From Cherax quadricarinatus (taxonomy: Eukaryota > Arthropoda > Malacostraca > Decapoda > Parastacidae): a DNA stretch of 64,000 nt. The stretch is from positions 23,376,803-23,440,802 of the forward strand of contig NC_091352.1 of assembly GCF_038502225.1 (NCBI RefSeq), read 5' to 3'. Shown piece after piece: positions 1-11,404 of this stretch. The notes under the pieces were generated by a model. The model had not been told where the DNA came from, did not search any database, and was given only the letters and a program-made list of their open reading frames with translations. A program made the position numbers and the translations under genes. Numbering within the stretch: position 1 is the stretch's first letter; every line of letters begins with the position of its first letter.

Positions 1-616
1 AACAGCTAAGAGGTTCCTTGACACCCTTTTTCAAATAGTCTGTAAGAACTGAAGTCAAACTACTTAAATTTGGTACAAAACTTCTGTAGAAGTTTATAGA
101 TCCAAGGAAACTTCTTAATAACTTTTTGGTAGCAGGGAATGTACTTTCTAAAACGGCTTTAGTCTTATTAGGAAGAGGTGATAAGTTGTTGTCAGAGATA
201 ATGAACCCGAGGTATTGTACCTTACGATAGCCAAGAAAGCACTTCTGTGGCTTGACTGTAAGACCATGAGTTCTTAGTCTTTTCAAAACGAGCGACAGTG
301 TAGTTAGATGGTCTTCCCAGACATGTGTCATGATATAAATATTATCAAAATACACTGAGACATTCTTGAGATCCGAAAGAACTATTCTCATAAGCCTAAT
401 ATACGTGGCACACGCGGTAACCAAGCCGAAAGGCATTGTGCGATATTGCATTAGTCCTCTATGAGTAGGGAAAGCTGTGTATGGTTTTGAGTCTGAGTGT
501 AATGCCACCTGATGGTATGCTTGTGAGATATCTAACTCCGAGAAGAATTTACAGTCGTGGAATTTATGCAAGTCATGATCGATCACAGGCATGGGTTCTG
601 CATCCCATTTAGTGAT
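1..616 (-). pseudogene. A0: reverse transcriptase fragment of a family A (Gmr1-like Ty3/gypsy) element
   Basis: Reading leftward on the minus strand, this stretch encodes the middle of a gypsy-type RT: a 'PFGLVTACATY' palm motif, YFDN at 341-352 in place of YxDD, a 'CFLGY' block and a 'SFLGSINFY' thumb motif. It is clearly related to the RT of A1 (about 2230-2900) and A2, but more divergent from either than they are from each other. It ends abruptly at 616, where an A-family LTR starts, and runs off the left window edge. It is therefore an older A-type element that was later hit by another A insertion. No complete ORF remains. Confidence 0.85.
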
Positions 617-1708
617 TGTGAAGGCTTACTCAGCCCTGTAACATCTTCAGTCAGTATTACTAAGGCTGGCTCCTCCTCAGGAAAATTAATGAATAGAAAA
701 AGAATAAAAACTGACAAACATGAACACTTAATTATTTAGAAAATATAAAATATAAAACACTTAAATATGAAGTATTAATCCTACATTAAAGAAAATGAAA
801 AATGAAAAATATAAATGATGACTGAATCCAACGCTAATATAAATGTATGTAAAACGTGGGTGTCTGGTGTTGGTGACACTGCGTGTTGTTGAAATCGTAG
901 CCGTTGCTGATGATGGGGGGGGGTCGCAGGTGTTGATGACAACCCACCGGCTCGTTCTTCACAGATTTTCTAGCTTTCAATAATCCTTCCAGATGACAGG
1001 AAAGCAGGTTTTCTCCCCTGCAATGATGAGGGGTTATATCCTGCTACTTGCATACACAAACAGGTAAGTGGATCAAAATTCGGGACATCTCAGAACGTTA
1101 GTCCGTCTCCTTCAATTCTACTCATTGATTGGCAGGTGACCCTCTCTGTCATCCAAGCTGGAAAGATAGACAGGTTACCCACTGCTTAAGAAATCACTCT
1201 CCATGATAAGTACAATACCTAAAAGATGTGGTGATTTTTTTATTACAACAGTCAACTTAGAGCAAGACTGAAAGGACTAAGTTTATTATTGGTCAAAAGT
1301 GAAGCTTTCAATCAATAAATGCACTAGAATACAAGGCAGGCACGTACTTACAGTAGTGCTGGGAGCTGTGAGTCTAGTGATTACTGTTTGGACCGGAGCC
1401 CCACACGTCACCTTTCGGGGGGGGGGAAGAAGGAGGGGAAGGGATAGTGGGAGCCAGACTGACCCTACCTAAACAAGCAGCCGGCAATCAAACTATCACT
1501 TTCGGGGTGGGGGGGGGAAAAGTGGGAATAGCGGGAGCTAGACTTGCCTTACCTTAACAAGTACCCGGCAAGCAAGATATCACTTTCGGGGAGGGAGAAA
1601 AAGGGAGGGGGATAGCGGGAGCTGGACTTACCCTACCTTAACAAGTAGCCGGCAATGAAACTATTGTTACTATATCGCTACTCCTATCTATTGAACTTTC
1701 CCCTCACA
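617..1708 (-). repeat. A1 3' LTR
   Basis: Starts TGTGAAGGCTTACTC and ends CCCTCACA on plus. It matches the right-hand LTR 6941-8037 nearly base for base, with small differences around 740 and 830. Its right third (about 1400-1660) contains three imperfect repeats of roughly 80 bp. Each repeat has a run of 4 to 10 G followed by A/G-rich sequence and the phrase 'ACCTTAACAAG'. The left boundary abuts A0 directly. Confidence 0.9.
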
Positions 1709-1802
1709 CTCCCCCTTACCAAGACTTATAGTCAAGGAGTATAAGAAGAATAGGCGAGGAAAAAGTTCTAACATGTGGAAGTCGCGTAAGGCAACAAATC
1801 TT
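1709..1802 (-). promoter_or_regulatory. A1 3' untranslated region with polypurine tract
   Basis: Between the RNase H remnant and the 3' LTR. On the sense (minus) strand the last bases before the LTR are purine-rich (GTAAGGGGGAG followed by TGTGAGGG), the expected position of the plus-strand primer. The same sequence lies at the equivalent place in A2 (about 22087-22100). Confidence 0.6.
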
Positions 1803-3789
1803 CTACTGACTGTCACGACTTAACCAGTCAGAGAAATAATTGGATGAACCATTGATATACACAATATGGAACTTAAAAGCCTGGAATGCCAATGTCCACC
1901 TCAAGAGGCGACTGTTGGTTCCCTTAAAAGTTTCTAGGTATATCAAAGGTTTGTGGTCCATTTCTAAAATGAATTCTTTTCCCAGCAAATAAAATTTAAG
2001 TTGGAGATACCCCACAAAAGGGCTAAACATTCCTTTTCTATTGTGGAGTATCTCGTTTCTGCGGGAAGGAGTTTCTGGCTTAGGAAGCATACAGGGAAGG
2101 GAGTACCATCATGGTATTGTAGTAACACCGCACCTAAGCCAGTGCATCAGTTCCTAAGCAAAATGTTTTATTAATATCTGGAATCTTAAGTATAGGGTCT
2201 TTCGAAAAGATACTTTTAATCTCTTTAAACTTTTCCCGAGCTACGTCAGAAAGTTCAAGAGGTTTCTTCACAGACTTTTTAAGGAAGTCGGATAAGATGC
2301 CTGTAAGATCAGTAAGGTTTGGGATAAACTGTGCATAAAAATTTACAGAACCAAGAAAGCTACGCATGAGCTTCTTGGTTTTGGGGAATTTAAATTCTAA
2401 TAAAGCTTTGATCTTACTGGGGAGAGGCTGCAGAGAGTTATTAGAAAGTATCAGTCCAAGATATCTAATCTTGTTATACCCAAGGAAGCATTTCTTCGGC
2501 TTGGCAGTGAGGCCATGTGAGCGTAACCTACGCAAAACTGATGTTAATGTTTTGATATATTCGCCCCACATGAATGTCATTACGTAAATGTTATCAAAAT
2601 AAACTGAAACATTTGCCATATTACCCAAGACCTTTCTCATCAGTCTCACGTAGGTAGCACAGGCAGTTACCAAACCGAAGGGCATAGTTCTATACTGCAT
2701 CAGTCCTTGGTGTGTAGGAAAAGCGGTGTACTGCTTAGAAGAAGGATCTAACATTACTTGATGATATGCATGCGCAATATCAATCTCTGAAAAGAAGGAA
2801 GCGTCATAAAATTTGTGTAGATCGCTATCTATTAAGGGCATAGGCTCAGCATCCCACCGAGTTATAGCATTAAGGCCTCTGAAGTCAATAGCAAGTCTAT
2901 ATGAATTATCCTCCTTAACCTTGACTACTGGTGAGCAATATGCAGATACTGAAGGTTCAATGATCTTTAGTTTTAATAATTTGTCTACCTCTCGGTCAAA
3001 TGCATCCCTAAGGTGAACTGGAACTGGGTATAATTTTCGTTTGATAGGATTGTCCGTCACTAAGTCAATCTTATGGACTACCGTGGAGGTAACACCTGGA
3101 ATATCAGTAAAGACGTCTGAAAAGTTACTCTCACATTGAAGTAGTTCATGTCTCTTATGGTCATCCAAAGATTCATTAATATTAATGTTTGTTGCACTCG
3201 AATGGTCAAGAGTCACCAAGTCATGTAGTTCTTCATCATAGTCTAAGTTAGAGGTGTCAATTACGCACACTTTACATTCTTCAGTTGTCTTATCAAGTTC
3301 GTGTGGAAAAACTAAGTCAAAGTTATTAAGGCAGTTAACCGAATTTCTTCGGTAATATTTCTTAAGGATGTTGATATGATAAAGCTTAGGTTTCCTCTTG
3401 ACTTCTATGAGGTAGTCAACTTTCCCACAAATTTTTAATACTTTATATGGACCTTTCCATGCTACTAATAATTTATTTGACTTGATAGGAAAAAGTACAA
3501 GAACTTCATCCCCAACTTTAAAACTTCTCCTCTGACCTTTGGAATCAAAATAGGTTTTGTACTGGTCCATTGACAAGCTTAGGTTTTTCGAAACTACGTT
3601 AGAGGTCTCATCAAGTTTGGATCTAAGGTCAAGGAGAAACTGGTAAGAAGACTGAACCTCAGCACTCACCTCCTCATTAGTCCATAAGTCATGAAGGATG
3701 GACAATGGGCCTCTGGCCTGTCTACCATAGAGAAGTTCAAAAGGTGAAAACCCCAAAGAGTCACAGGGAACTTCCCTCATGGCAAACAA
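1803..3789 (-). pseudogene. A1 pol 3' half: integrase C-terminal linker, RT and RNase H
   Basis: The main open stretch is 2134-3789 (about 550 codons). It begins in the integrase tail ('SLGFSPFELLYGRQARGP'), continues through a 'GDEVLVLFP...WKGPYKV' SH3-like region, then RT with 'AIDFRGLNA', 'FSEIDIAHAYHQ' (first catalytic Asp) and 'VYFDNIYV' (2590-2601). The second Asp of YxDD is Asn. RNase H continues in another frame at 1803-2090 with 'EMDHKPLIYLE' and a C-terminal 'DWLSRDSQ'. The break near 2100-2140 is explained by an 8-nt loss compared with A2 ('attggagg' missing on plus). A further deletion of about 28 nt near 3800 separates this frame from the integrase core. Reverse transcription by this copy is not expected. 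Confidence 0.85.
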
Positions 3790-4330
3790 AGCACAGGGTA
3801 GGGAACAGTTTCCTTAAAATGGACTTGAGAATCGAATGCTGGCGCTCAGTCCTGCCATTACAGCTGGGATGATAGGGTGTTGTGAAGAGAGGCTTCACTC
3901 CCAGAAGTTGGTATAGATGTTGCATTAAGTCAGATGTGAATTGTGTCCCACGGTCAGACAAAATTTCTCTAGGGATGCCCACTCTGGAGAAGATGGACAA
4001 AAGGGCTTCAGCAACCTCTGTAGTAGTTATGGTCTTTAAAGGTACAGCTTCAGGGAAACTCGAAGCATAATCAACTAATGTTAATATGTATCTATGTCCC
4101 CCAGATGAAAGTGGAGATAAAGGACCAACAATGTCAATAGCTACTCTTTCGAAAGGTACCGTAAAGACTGGCATTTTGAGCATAGGTACTCGCCTGGTAC
4201 CTCGGGAGGATGACAGTTGGCAAACTTTACACGATCTACAATAGGTAGTGACATCTGAGGACATTTTGGGCCAAAAATAGGTTTCCCTAATTTTATTTAA
4301 GGTTTTACGATGCGAGAAATGTCCGGCCAC
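3761..4330 (-). pseudogene. A1 integrase, zinc-binding and catalytic core
   Basis: About 189 codons. The HHCC domain reads 'GHFSHRKTLNKIRETYFWPK' followed by C-x2-C-x2-C at about 4200-4330. The core has Asp in 'AIDIVGPLS' (about 4130), Asp in 'LSDRGTQF' (about 3955) and Glu in 'GRTERQH' (about 3850). It lies upstream of RT, which is the key feature of the family. The left end is frameshifted into the RT frame by a deletion near 3800. The right end is frameshifted from gag-protease by a 7-nt loss near 4337 (A2 retains the bases). The ancestral element was probably one continuous gag-pol frame. Confidence 0.88.
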
Positions 4331-6408
4331 TGGCAGGTCATTTTAAGAACAATCTCTCTGCATTGACTTGGAACAACTAAGATGGAATAGTCTATCTCAT
4401 CTGAATTTAATTTGAATACTGACTTGTACAAGATACTTTTTATATATTCAAATTTATATGAAAAGTTTTTCCTTTGGATAACTTGATTTTGTTTAGCGGC
4501 ATTATGGCAATTCTGAAGAGAAGGGCAATTACGTTGTAAATTGACAAAGGAGTCCTTCGATACATCTAAAGGCTTAAAGTCAGGGAAAATCAAAGGATGG
4601 ACAGTAGGAGAAGCCTGGGCTTTGGTCTGAGCCCTAGTCAAGACATTTATGGTATCGGAGGTGATATCTTTACTTTCATCTAACAAGTGAACCGGTGATC
4701 CTACTACCTCGCTTTCGAGAGTATCATCAATGGTTTTTAATCCCACATGAATCTCACTAGACATTGTCTCATTTGAACTTTCGAGGGGCTTCTCTGACTC
4801 TACAGGAAGAGGATCTGAAACACTTATGTCCACCTTTGGTGATGAAAGGTCAATTTCCGAAGGAAGAATGGCACCTTTTACATTACCTATTAGCAGGGAG
4901 CAAGAAGTGATGGGAGCTAGTACGGCTTCAGACCAACCTGTGAACCATTTAGACCTAATGTAACAACGGATGGTAGGAAAAGTGTCCGTACAGCCCAAGT
5001 AGTCTGAAAGTATAGCAGAGGAATGAGTTTCTTTAAGGTTAGGGAACAGCTTATCAGAAACGACTATACATGTGCATCCAGTGTCTCGTAAAATGGTAGA
5101 TACATTAAGTCCATTAACTGTTCCTGAACAGAAGGGTTCTTGGTCATTACAGTCTTTAAAACATCTTCCAACTTTTTGGACCTTCTTAGAAGGACAATCT
5201 GGACGTTTATGTCCCTTAACACCACACAAATGACAAACAGGAATAAAAGAAGTCATTTTACTTTCCACTAGAGGCTTTGATTTCTTAAGGTCTGATGAAC
5301 CCTTACCCTTAGGGTTCGATCCCTTTAGGTCTTTATAGGAATTGTGAGCCTCAGCATACAGGTCAGCAGCCTCAGCAACTTCCTCAGCTTTAATCAGGTT
5401 ATGTTCTCTAATGAATGTTCGTATCTGGTGAGGAAGAGCTGTCAGGAACTGGTCAGCTACCATGAAGTCTCTAAGAGATTCATAACTGTGATCAATTCCT
5501 GAACTCTCTATCCAAAAGTCGAACAAACGAAAGAGTGTTACCTGTAACTGCTGAAAGTTCTGGCCAGGCTGTAAGGTGGCATACCTGAAATCTTTCCTGT
5601 AAGAATTAGTGGTTTTTTGATATGCTTTAAGGATTGCCTTCTTCAGTAGGTTATAATTACATATAATATCCTGCGACAAAGTTGCATAGATATTCAAAGC
5701 GATACCATAAAATAACATCCCTAACCTGGTAGCCCAGGTGTCAGCAGGCCATTCACAGAGGGTAGCGGTATTTTCAAACCTAATAATGTATGAAGTTATG
5801 TCTTCCCCCTCTGTGAAGGTATGTAAATTAGGTGTTGGAAAATGTACACTAGCTGCATGATGTTCAATTACTCCTTCCTCTAATTGTTGTTGTGTCAAAG
5901 TTAACTTTTTATTCTATAATTCAAGGCGAGATTTTTCGAGCTCGCGATCCTTTTCTTTCTCTGTTAACTCAAGTTCTCTAGCTTTTTCCTCACGTTCTCT
6001 AGCTTTTTCCTCAACTTCTCTATCCTTTGCTCTTTCCTCAAGTTCTCCTATTTCAGCCTGTTCCTCACGTATTTTAGCCTGTTCCTCACGTATTTTAGCC
6101 TGTTCCTCACGTTCTCTAGCTCTTTCTTCACGATCAAGTCTATCATGCTCCTTTTTGTCTTCTCTTCCTCTTTCTAACCGTCTTTCTTGGATTTCTCTCT
6201 CAATTCTCTCTCTCTCCTTTTTCTCTTCTCTTTCGATTCTCTCTCTCTACTTTTCTTCTTCTCTTTCCCTTTCTAACTCTCTCTCTTCTCTCTCAATTCT
6301 CACTCTTTCAAGTCTTTCCTGGATCTTAGCACTAATGAAAGATTCTAAATTTTTCCCTGTTATTCCTAACTTACTTCCAGCATTCATCCAAAACTGGTAT
6401 TCCTCCAT
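4297..6408 (-). pseudogene. A1 gag-protease
   Basis: The likely start is the ATG at 6408 ('MEEYQFWMNAGSK', shared with A2). The first about 160 codons are an E/R/K-rich coiled coil (5920-6400). An in-frame TAG at 5914-5916 replaces the GAG (Glu) codon of A2, so the downstream open part (4297-5898) has no ATG of its own. A capsid-like helical region spans about 5350-5880, a CCHC knuckle 'CHLCGVKGHKRPDC' lies near 5190-5237, and an aspartic protease 'RDTGCTCIVVS' near 5080. The Ser/Asp/Glu-rich C-terminal 250 residues after the protease have no domain I recognise. This copy is inactive. Confidence 0.82.
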
Positions 6409-6940
6409 ACCTACAAGAATAAATTAAACTATCAGGGAAAATGAAACAGGTATTAAAGAAAACGGAGGGTTCAATTCCTGCTCAGCTCAAACTGTAAATA
6501 AACCAGAGGGCTTGATCCCTACTTCAATTAAACAATATGTATTAAATAAAACGAAGGGTTCTATGCCGGCTCCGAGCAAACAGTAAGTAGAATGGGGTCA
6601 CTTGACCATCCAATCTTCTCAACAACAAATCAAGAGTGTCCTATGATAGTTCCCTTGATATAATAAAGAGCTCAATGAAACAAATTGTCACTGGAAAATC
6701 TCGGGTCCCTAGAGTCTAATCCTCCAAAGTGTTTCAAGCTCGCACAAAAATTGATGGCAGAATTAACTAGTATTCCTGCCTTGACTTGACTTACAATAAA
6801 TTGAGACTATAACAATCACCAAATCTTTTAAATACCTGTACTGTAGTCGTACCATAGAGAATGATTACTCATGGCTGGTGGAAACTGTCTGTGGAGTTGA
6901 ATCTTGATTCAGTAGAGTTGATCCTGGCAAGGTCGCCACT
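6409..6940 (-). promoter_or_regulatory. A1 leader with primer-binding site
   Basis: Non-coding leader between the 5' LTR and gag. The PBS is the reverse complement of plus 6921-6938 and reads TGGCGACCTTGCCAGGAT. It sits 2 nt inside the LTR and is complementary to a tRNA 3' end finishing GGTCGCCA. I cannot tell which tRNA. A2 carries the same PBS at 26984-27001. I see no gene in the rest. Confidence 0.75.
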
Positions 6941-8037
6941 TGTGAAGGCTTACTCAGCCCTGTAACAACTTCAGACAGTATTACCAAGGCTGGCTCCTCC
7001 TCAGGAAAATTAATGTATAGAAAAAGAATAAAAACTGACAAACATAAACACTTTATTATTTAGAAAATATAAAATATAAAACACTTAAATATGAAGTATT
7101 AATCCTACATTAAAGAAAATGAAAAATGAAAAATATAAATAACTGAATCCAACGCTAATATAAATGTATGTAAAACGTGGGTGTCTGGTGTTGGTGACAC
7201 TGCGTGTTGTTGAAATCGTAGCCGTTGCTGATGATGGGGGGGGGGGGGGTCGCAGGTGTTGGTGACAACCCACCGGCTTGTTCTTCATAGATTTTCTAGC
7301 TTTCAATAATCCTTCAAGATGACAGGAAAGCAGGTTTTCTCCCCTGCAATGATGAGGGGTTATATCCTGCTACTTGCATACACAAACAGGTAAGTGGATC
7401 AAAATTCGGGACATCTCAGAACGTTAGTCCGTCTCCTTCAATTCTACTCATTGATTGGCAGGTGACCCTCTCTGTCATCCAAGCTGGAAAGATAGACAGG
7501 TTACCCACTGCTTAAGAAATCACTCTCCATGATAAGTACAATACCTAAAAGATGTGGTGATTTTTTTATTACAACAGTCAACTTAGAGCAAGACTGAAAG
7601 GACTAAGTTTATTATTGGTCAAAAGTGAAGCTTTCAACCAATAAATCCACTAGAATACAAGGCAGGCATGTACTTACAGTAGTGCTGGGAGCTGAGAGTC
7701 TAGTGATTACTGTTTGGACCGGAGCCCCACACGTCACCTTTCGGGGGGGGGGAAGAAGGAGGGGAAGGGATAGCGGGAGCTAGACTGACCCTACCTTAAC
7801 AAGCAGCTGGCAATCAAACTATCACTTTCGGGGTGGGGGGTGGAAAAAGGCGGGAATAGCAGGAGCTAGACTTGCTTTACCTTGACAAGTAGCCGGCAAG
7901 CAAACTATCACTTTCGGGGAGGGAGAAAAAGGGGGGGGGGATAGCGGGAGATGGACTTACCCTACCTTAACAAGTAGCCGGCAATGAAACTATTGTTACT
8001 ATATCGCTACTCCTATCTATTGAACTTTTCCCTGACA
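6941..8037 (-). repeat. A1 5' LTR
   Basis: TGTGAAGG...CCTGACA, 1097 bp, close to the 617-1708 copy. It contains a G run near 7237-7248 and the three G-rich repeats at about 7740-7990. It ends inside the integrase gene of B1, cutting that element off. The final CCTGACA differs by one base from CCTCACA in the other A LTRs. Confidence 0.9.
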
Positions 8038-9387
8038 CTGCACATGGGAATTGCTTCAGGATATCTAGTTACTCTATCCATAATGGTAAATAAATACTGA
8101 TTTCCCGACTTTGACCTAGGTAGTGGACCTACACAATCTATTATGAAATCTGCAAAAGGTTCTCCATCAGCAGGTATAGGATGGAGAGGTGAAGGTTTAA
8201 TGGAATGTCCAGGTTTCCCTACTTGCTGACATTCTCGGCAACACCGGATATGATTCTTCACATCCTGCTTTAATTTTGGGCAATAAAATTCTTTTGTGAC
8301 TCTATATAAGGTTTTAGTAAATCCTAAGTGAAGTCCTAATGAAGTATTATGAGCTATATTCAATATTTGAGGTCTAAACTTTGTTGAAACCACTAACCTG
8401 TCAGACAATTGCCGGCCCTCTATCTCCTTACCAGTCTCAGTGCAGATCAAATAATTGTTTTTAAGTTTATACTTGACTGGATGATCCAAAGAGGATTTAC
8501 CCATGGTTGCCTGAAAAGCGAAATTTAAAGAAGGGTCCTTTCGATGTTCCTCCCAGAAGGACAGTCCCTCGAGCATGGAAACAGAGATATCTGGCAATCC
8601 TGCAACCTAGGAATAGGAAGGCTTGATCGGCGTCTGTTCACTTGATTTACAAGGCTCCGGCCGGTGTGCCTCGTAAAACAAAGTGGCTATTCCGAGATCA
8701 GAGTCGTCCAAGGATATGTCAACATTCTCGCCAGACAACCCTTGGGATGTTGCCCGAGTTATGGCCAACACCGGAGAAGAATTAATCATTATGGGTTCAG
8801 GACACACACTAGCAGTGGTAATGTTATTACCCAGTAATAACATGGCATCTTTCATGGGGAATCCTTTGGATACACCCACAGTCAAGTACCCAGTGTAATA
8901 TTTGCACTGGACATTAATTTTATGCAAAGGGACAGAATATATAGCTCCTGCAAATGCTTCCAATAAAACAGAGGAATTCAAGGAAGTGTTCTTTGAAAGG
9001 GGTAATATTTCCTCTCTTATAAGTGAGCAATATGCTCCAGTATCTCTAAAAGTTTTGACTTCAGCTGTTTCTGAGTTTTCCTGAGGGGAAATAAGACTTA
9101 CAATAATAAGGGGCCATCCCTTTTTCTACTTCTCTCAGGGACATGTTACTAGGGATATTAGAGATTTTCGCAATGGGTTGGGGTTTGTGGAGCAGTTGGG
9201 ACGGATGTGACATACTTTGTTACAGAGGAAGCAGACGAAAGGCTTGCCCTTTACTCCCTGCTGACGTTGCAACTGGTGTCGCTCTGGCTGGTGTCTCTCT
9301 GGATACTGTTGTCGAGATACACCATGTTGAGTAGTTTGTCTCTCAGAAGGTGGACCATAGGTTGAGAAGCGTGGCTCACCAGGTGAC
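8038..9387 (-). pseudogene. B1 nucleocapsid-protease-integrase, broken
   Basis: Homologous to residues about 395-790 of the intact B2 protein. The protease core 'VLLEAFAGAIYS...' (8607-8981) and integrase HHCC with the first catalytic Asp ('FIIDCVGPLP', near 8130) are recognisable. The knuckle and DTG regions (about 9030-9250) are out of frame because of small indels. An in-frame stop near 8605 splits protease from integrase. The reading frame ends at the A1 LTR, before the second catalytic Asp. Confidence 0.8.
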
Positions 9388-10428
9388 TTAGTTGGCTGAC
9401 GTAGACGTTCTCCCTACGGCTGGCACTTCATTCTCCAAGGTTGACGATCTCTGCTCATGCCAGGCTGTTGAAAAGGGACAGGACAGCTCGGACAAGGAGC
9501 AGTTAGTTTCGAATGTATCAGCCAACCTGGCTGCCTCCAATGCAGTGGATAAGTCACGATCATGCAGAAACACTTGAACCTCTGGTCCCACAGGCTCCAG
9601 CAGGTTGTCAATCAGAATAAGCTGCACCAGATCCTCAAAGGTAGCGACACCACTTGCTTTATACCAGCTGGTAAAAGCTTTGATCTGCTGTCGCACAAAA
9701 TCCACCAGGGATTGACCAAGCTGTCGCCTGCCTAATTTGAACAACTTTCGATATTTAGCTGGGATACATGTATATGCTCCCAAAACTGTATTCTTCACTA
9801 CTTGATAATCAGAAAATTCAGTGTCATTTAACACTGACGTAAATTCCTGTGCCTTACCAAACAATGCTGTGTGAACCAACGATGCCCAGTGTTGTTCCGG
9901 CCACCTCAAGGCTCGAGCCTGATTTTCGAAGCTTTCGAAAAATTGTTCTGGTTCGGCCTCATTGAAGATGGAAACAAGCTGCACTGCTTTCTGTAAACTA
10001 AAGTCATTTACAGAATGCGAAAACTGCCTCCTTTCTCTTTCCTTGTCAAATTCTTCTTTTGCAAATGCTCTCTGTTCCCTAGTCTTCTCAAGATTGATTT
10101 TTGACAGCTCAAGTGCCAACGCCGCTGATTCACCTTGAGACAACCCTGCTGCACTATACTGACGATTTTGCTCCATTGATATATCATCTTCCTCCTGCGA
10201 GAACATAATAGTTTTTTCCCTAGCTCCCGTAAAGCGATAAGTCTGATGTGCCATCTCTTCTTCTCGAAGTTTGTCAGTAATCAGTGAACGCAGTCGCGCA
10301 GCTGTGAGAGTGCGTTCGTAATTAATGCCAATGGAACGAGCAATTTGCCAACAACGCTGTAGGGACAATTTAGGTAGGTTAAACAAAGTATATGCCGACA
10401 CCAGACGTCTGACTCGTCTAGGTGGCAT
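9388..10428 (-). pseudogene. B1 gag, N-terminal 346 residues
   Basis: Starts 'MPPRRVRRLVSAYTL', matching the B2 start MPRRRVRRLV. It includes an Arg/Glu-rich helical segment ('KEEFDKERERRQFSH') followed by a capsid-like domain ('FNEAEPEQFFESFENQAR', 'LRWPEQHWASLVHTALFGKAQEF'). The frame fails just before the CCHC knuckle. This is the Gag of a Gmr1-like element and would assemble particles if intact. Confidence 0.8.
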
Positions 10429-10887
10429 ACCACAATGTATAAGTTATTCGCTATGCACAGTACGATTGCAGAATACCCCAACTTAACACGTTATTTTCAG
10501 AACACACTTAGCTATGCACAGTACGATTGCAGAATAAAAATACAAGTTGGATACGCAATAGCAAAGCTGATTGCAAAAATCTTTACACAGAACTGACACG
10601 CAACTGACACGCAGAGTTTGTAAAGCAATGCCAGACAGCAAGCTTCACAGTTCTACAAGATTGATCGTAGCGAAGCGAGCACACTGAACAAGCTAGTAGC
10701 GAGCTGTTGAACGATCACACAATAGCAAGGCTGACCACAGCAAAGTAACAGACACGCAAAATTTGTAAAGCGTTGGCAAAGCTAATGCAATGCCAGACAG
10801 CAAGCTGCACAATGTTCCTGCTTCCAGCTTCACCCAAGGCTCAAACCTTTGTCTAAGTCCAGCTCCAGCTCTCGGACAGACTACCCG
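10429..10887 (-). promoter_or_regulatory. B1 leader and PBS
   Basis: Non-coding leader with many short repeated phrases ('GCTATGCACAGTACGATTGC', 'ACACGCAAAATTTGTAAAGC'). The PBS is next to the LTR with no spacer: plus 10870-10887, sense CGGGTAGTCTGTCCGAGAG. Its first base is changed relative to TGGGTAG in B2 and B3. No gene is apparent. Confidence 0.65.
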
Positions 10888-11318
10888 TATTACAACCCAG
10901 GAGTCCAAATGGCCTGTTATCCTGGGTGTAAAGGGAGCAAAATAAACACAACAGAAAAATTTTAACTTACATTATCCTTCACCAATTTAGAACAGCAGTA
11001 TGTACACTATATACACTATGCACAGTGATAGGTATTAGTGCACTCCATGGTAAGCAAGGCAGAATAGAAGCCATTAGAGAGCAGACCGTGCTTCAACCAG
11101 CTCTAGAATGGGAATGACAAGGGCAGACAGGAGAGTGGTACCCACATAACCTCTGCGATTGCCAAAATCATCTTATTGGCTGGAACCTGGTTACTGGTTG
11201 AACGACGGGGCCCCATCGTCAACCCTCAGTTACCTGGTTCGCTGGTTGGGGGAGATAGCCTGTGAATGAGGGTGTGAACATGCACCGAATAAAGGTTACG
11301 TACTCTTTGCATGCCACA
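10888..11318 (-). repeat. B1 5' LTR
   Basis: TATTACAACCC...GCATGCCACA on plus, i.e. TGTGGCATGC...TTGTAATA in sense. About 431 bp, slightly diverged from the B2 LTRs (424 bp). Confidence 0.88.
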
Positions 11319-11404
11319 AACACTCATGCATGGGTGTGAAGCATGGGTTGTGAATGTTGCAACAAGGAGAAGGCGGAAGGCAGTGGAGATGTCATGTATG
11401 AGGG
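11319..11404 (+). pseudogene. LINE RT C-terminal fragment, left part (split by C1)
   Basis: Reads in frame into the sequence that resumes at 17599 once C1 and one copy of its GAGGG target duplication are removed. Residues include 'GCEAWVVNVATRRRRKAVE', typical of the extreme C-terminus of RTE/Jockey-like LINE ORF2 remnants. The B1 LTR abuts it on the left. Confidence 0.65.

Larger units (their letters stand above)
617..8037 (-). mobile_element. A1: LTR retrotransposon, family A (Gmr1-like), 7.4 kb, decayed
   Basis: Two about 1.09-kb LTRs (617-1708 and 6941-8037) begin TGTGAAGG and end CA. Transcription runs right to left. Domain order in the sense direction is gag coiled coil, capsid-like region, CCHC knuckle, protease, integrase HHCC and DDE, a basic/SH3-like linker, RT, RNase H. 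Integrase before RT is the Gmr1-like arrangement, not the usual gypsy order. A PBS (6921-6938) and a purine tract next to the 3' LTR (CCCCC on plus, about 1711-1715) are present. The flanks do not form a target duplication: GTGAT lies on the left inside A0, CTGCA on the right inside B1. The element may be a recombinant. Several frameshifts and a nonsense codon make it non-autonomous. Confidence 0.9.
8038..11318 (-). mobile_element. B1: 5' part of a family B retrotransposon, truncated by A1
   Basis: Family B element in minus orientation: 5' LTR (10888-11318), leader, gag, protease and the first half of integrase. The integrase stops at 8038, where the A1 LTR begins. The missing 3' half (integrase core end, RT, RNase H, 3' LTR) is not on the other side of A1, where A0 lies instead. 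The right flank of the LTR is the LINE fragment at 11319. Confidence 0.9.
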
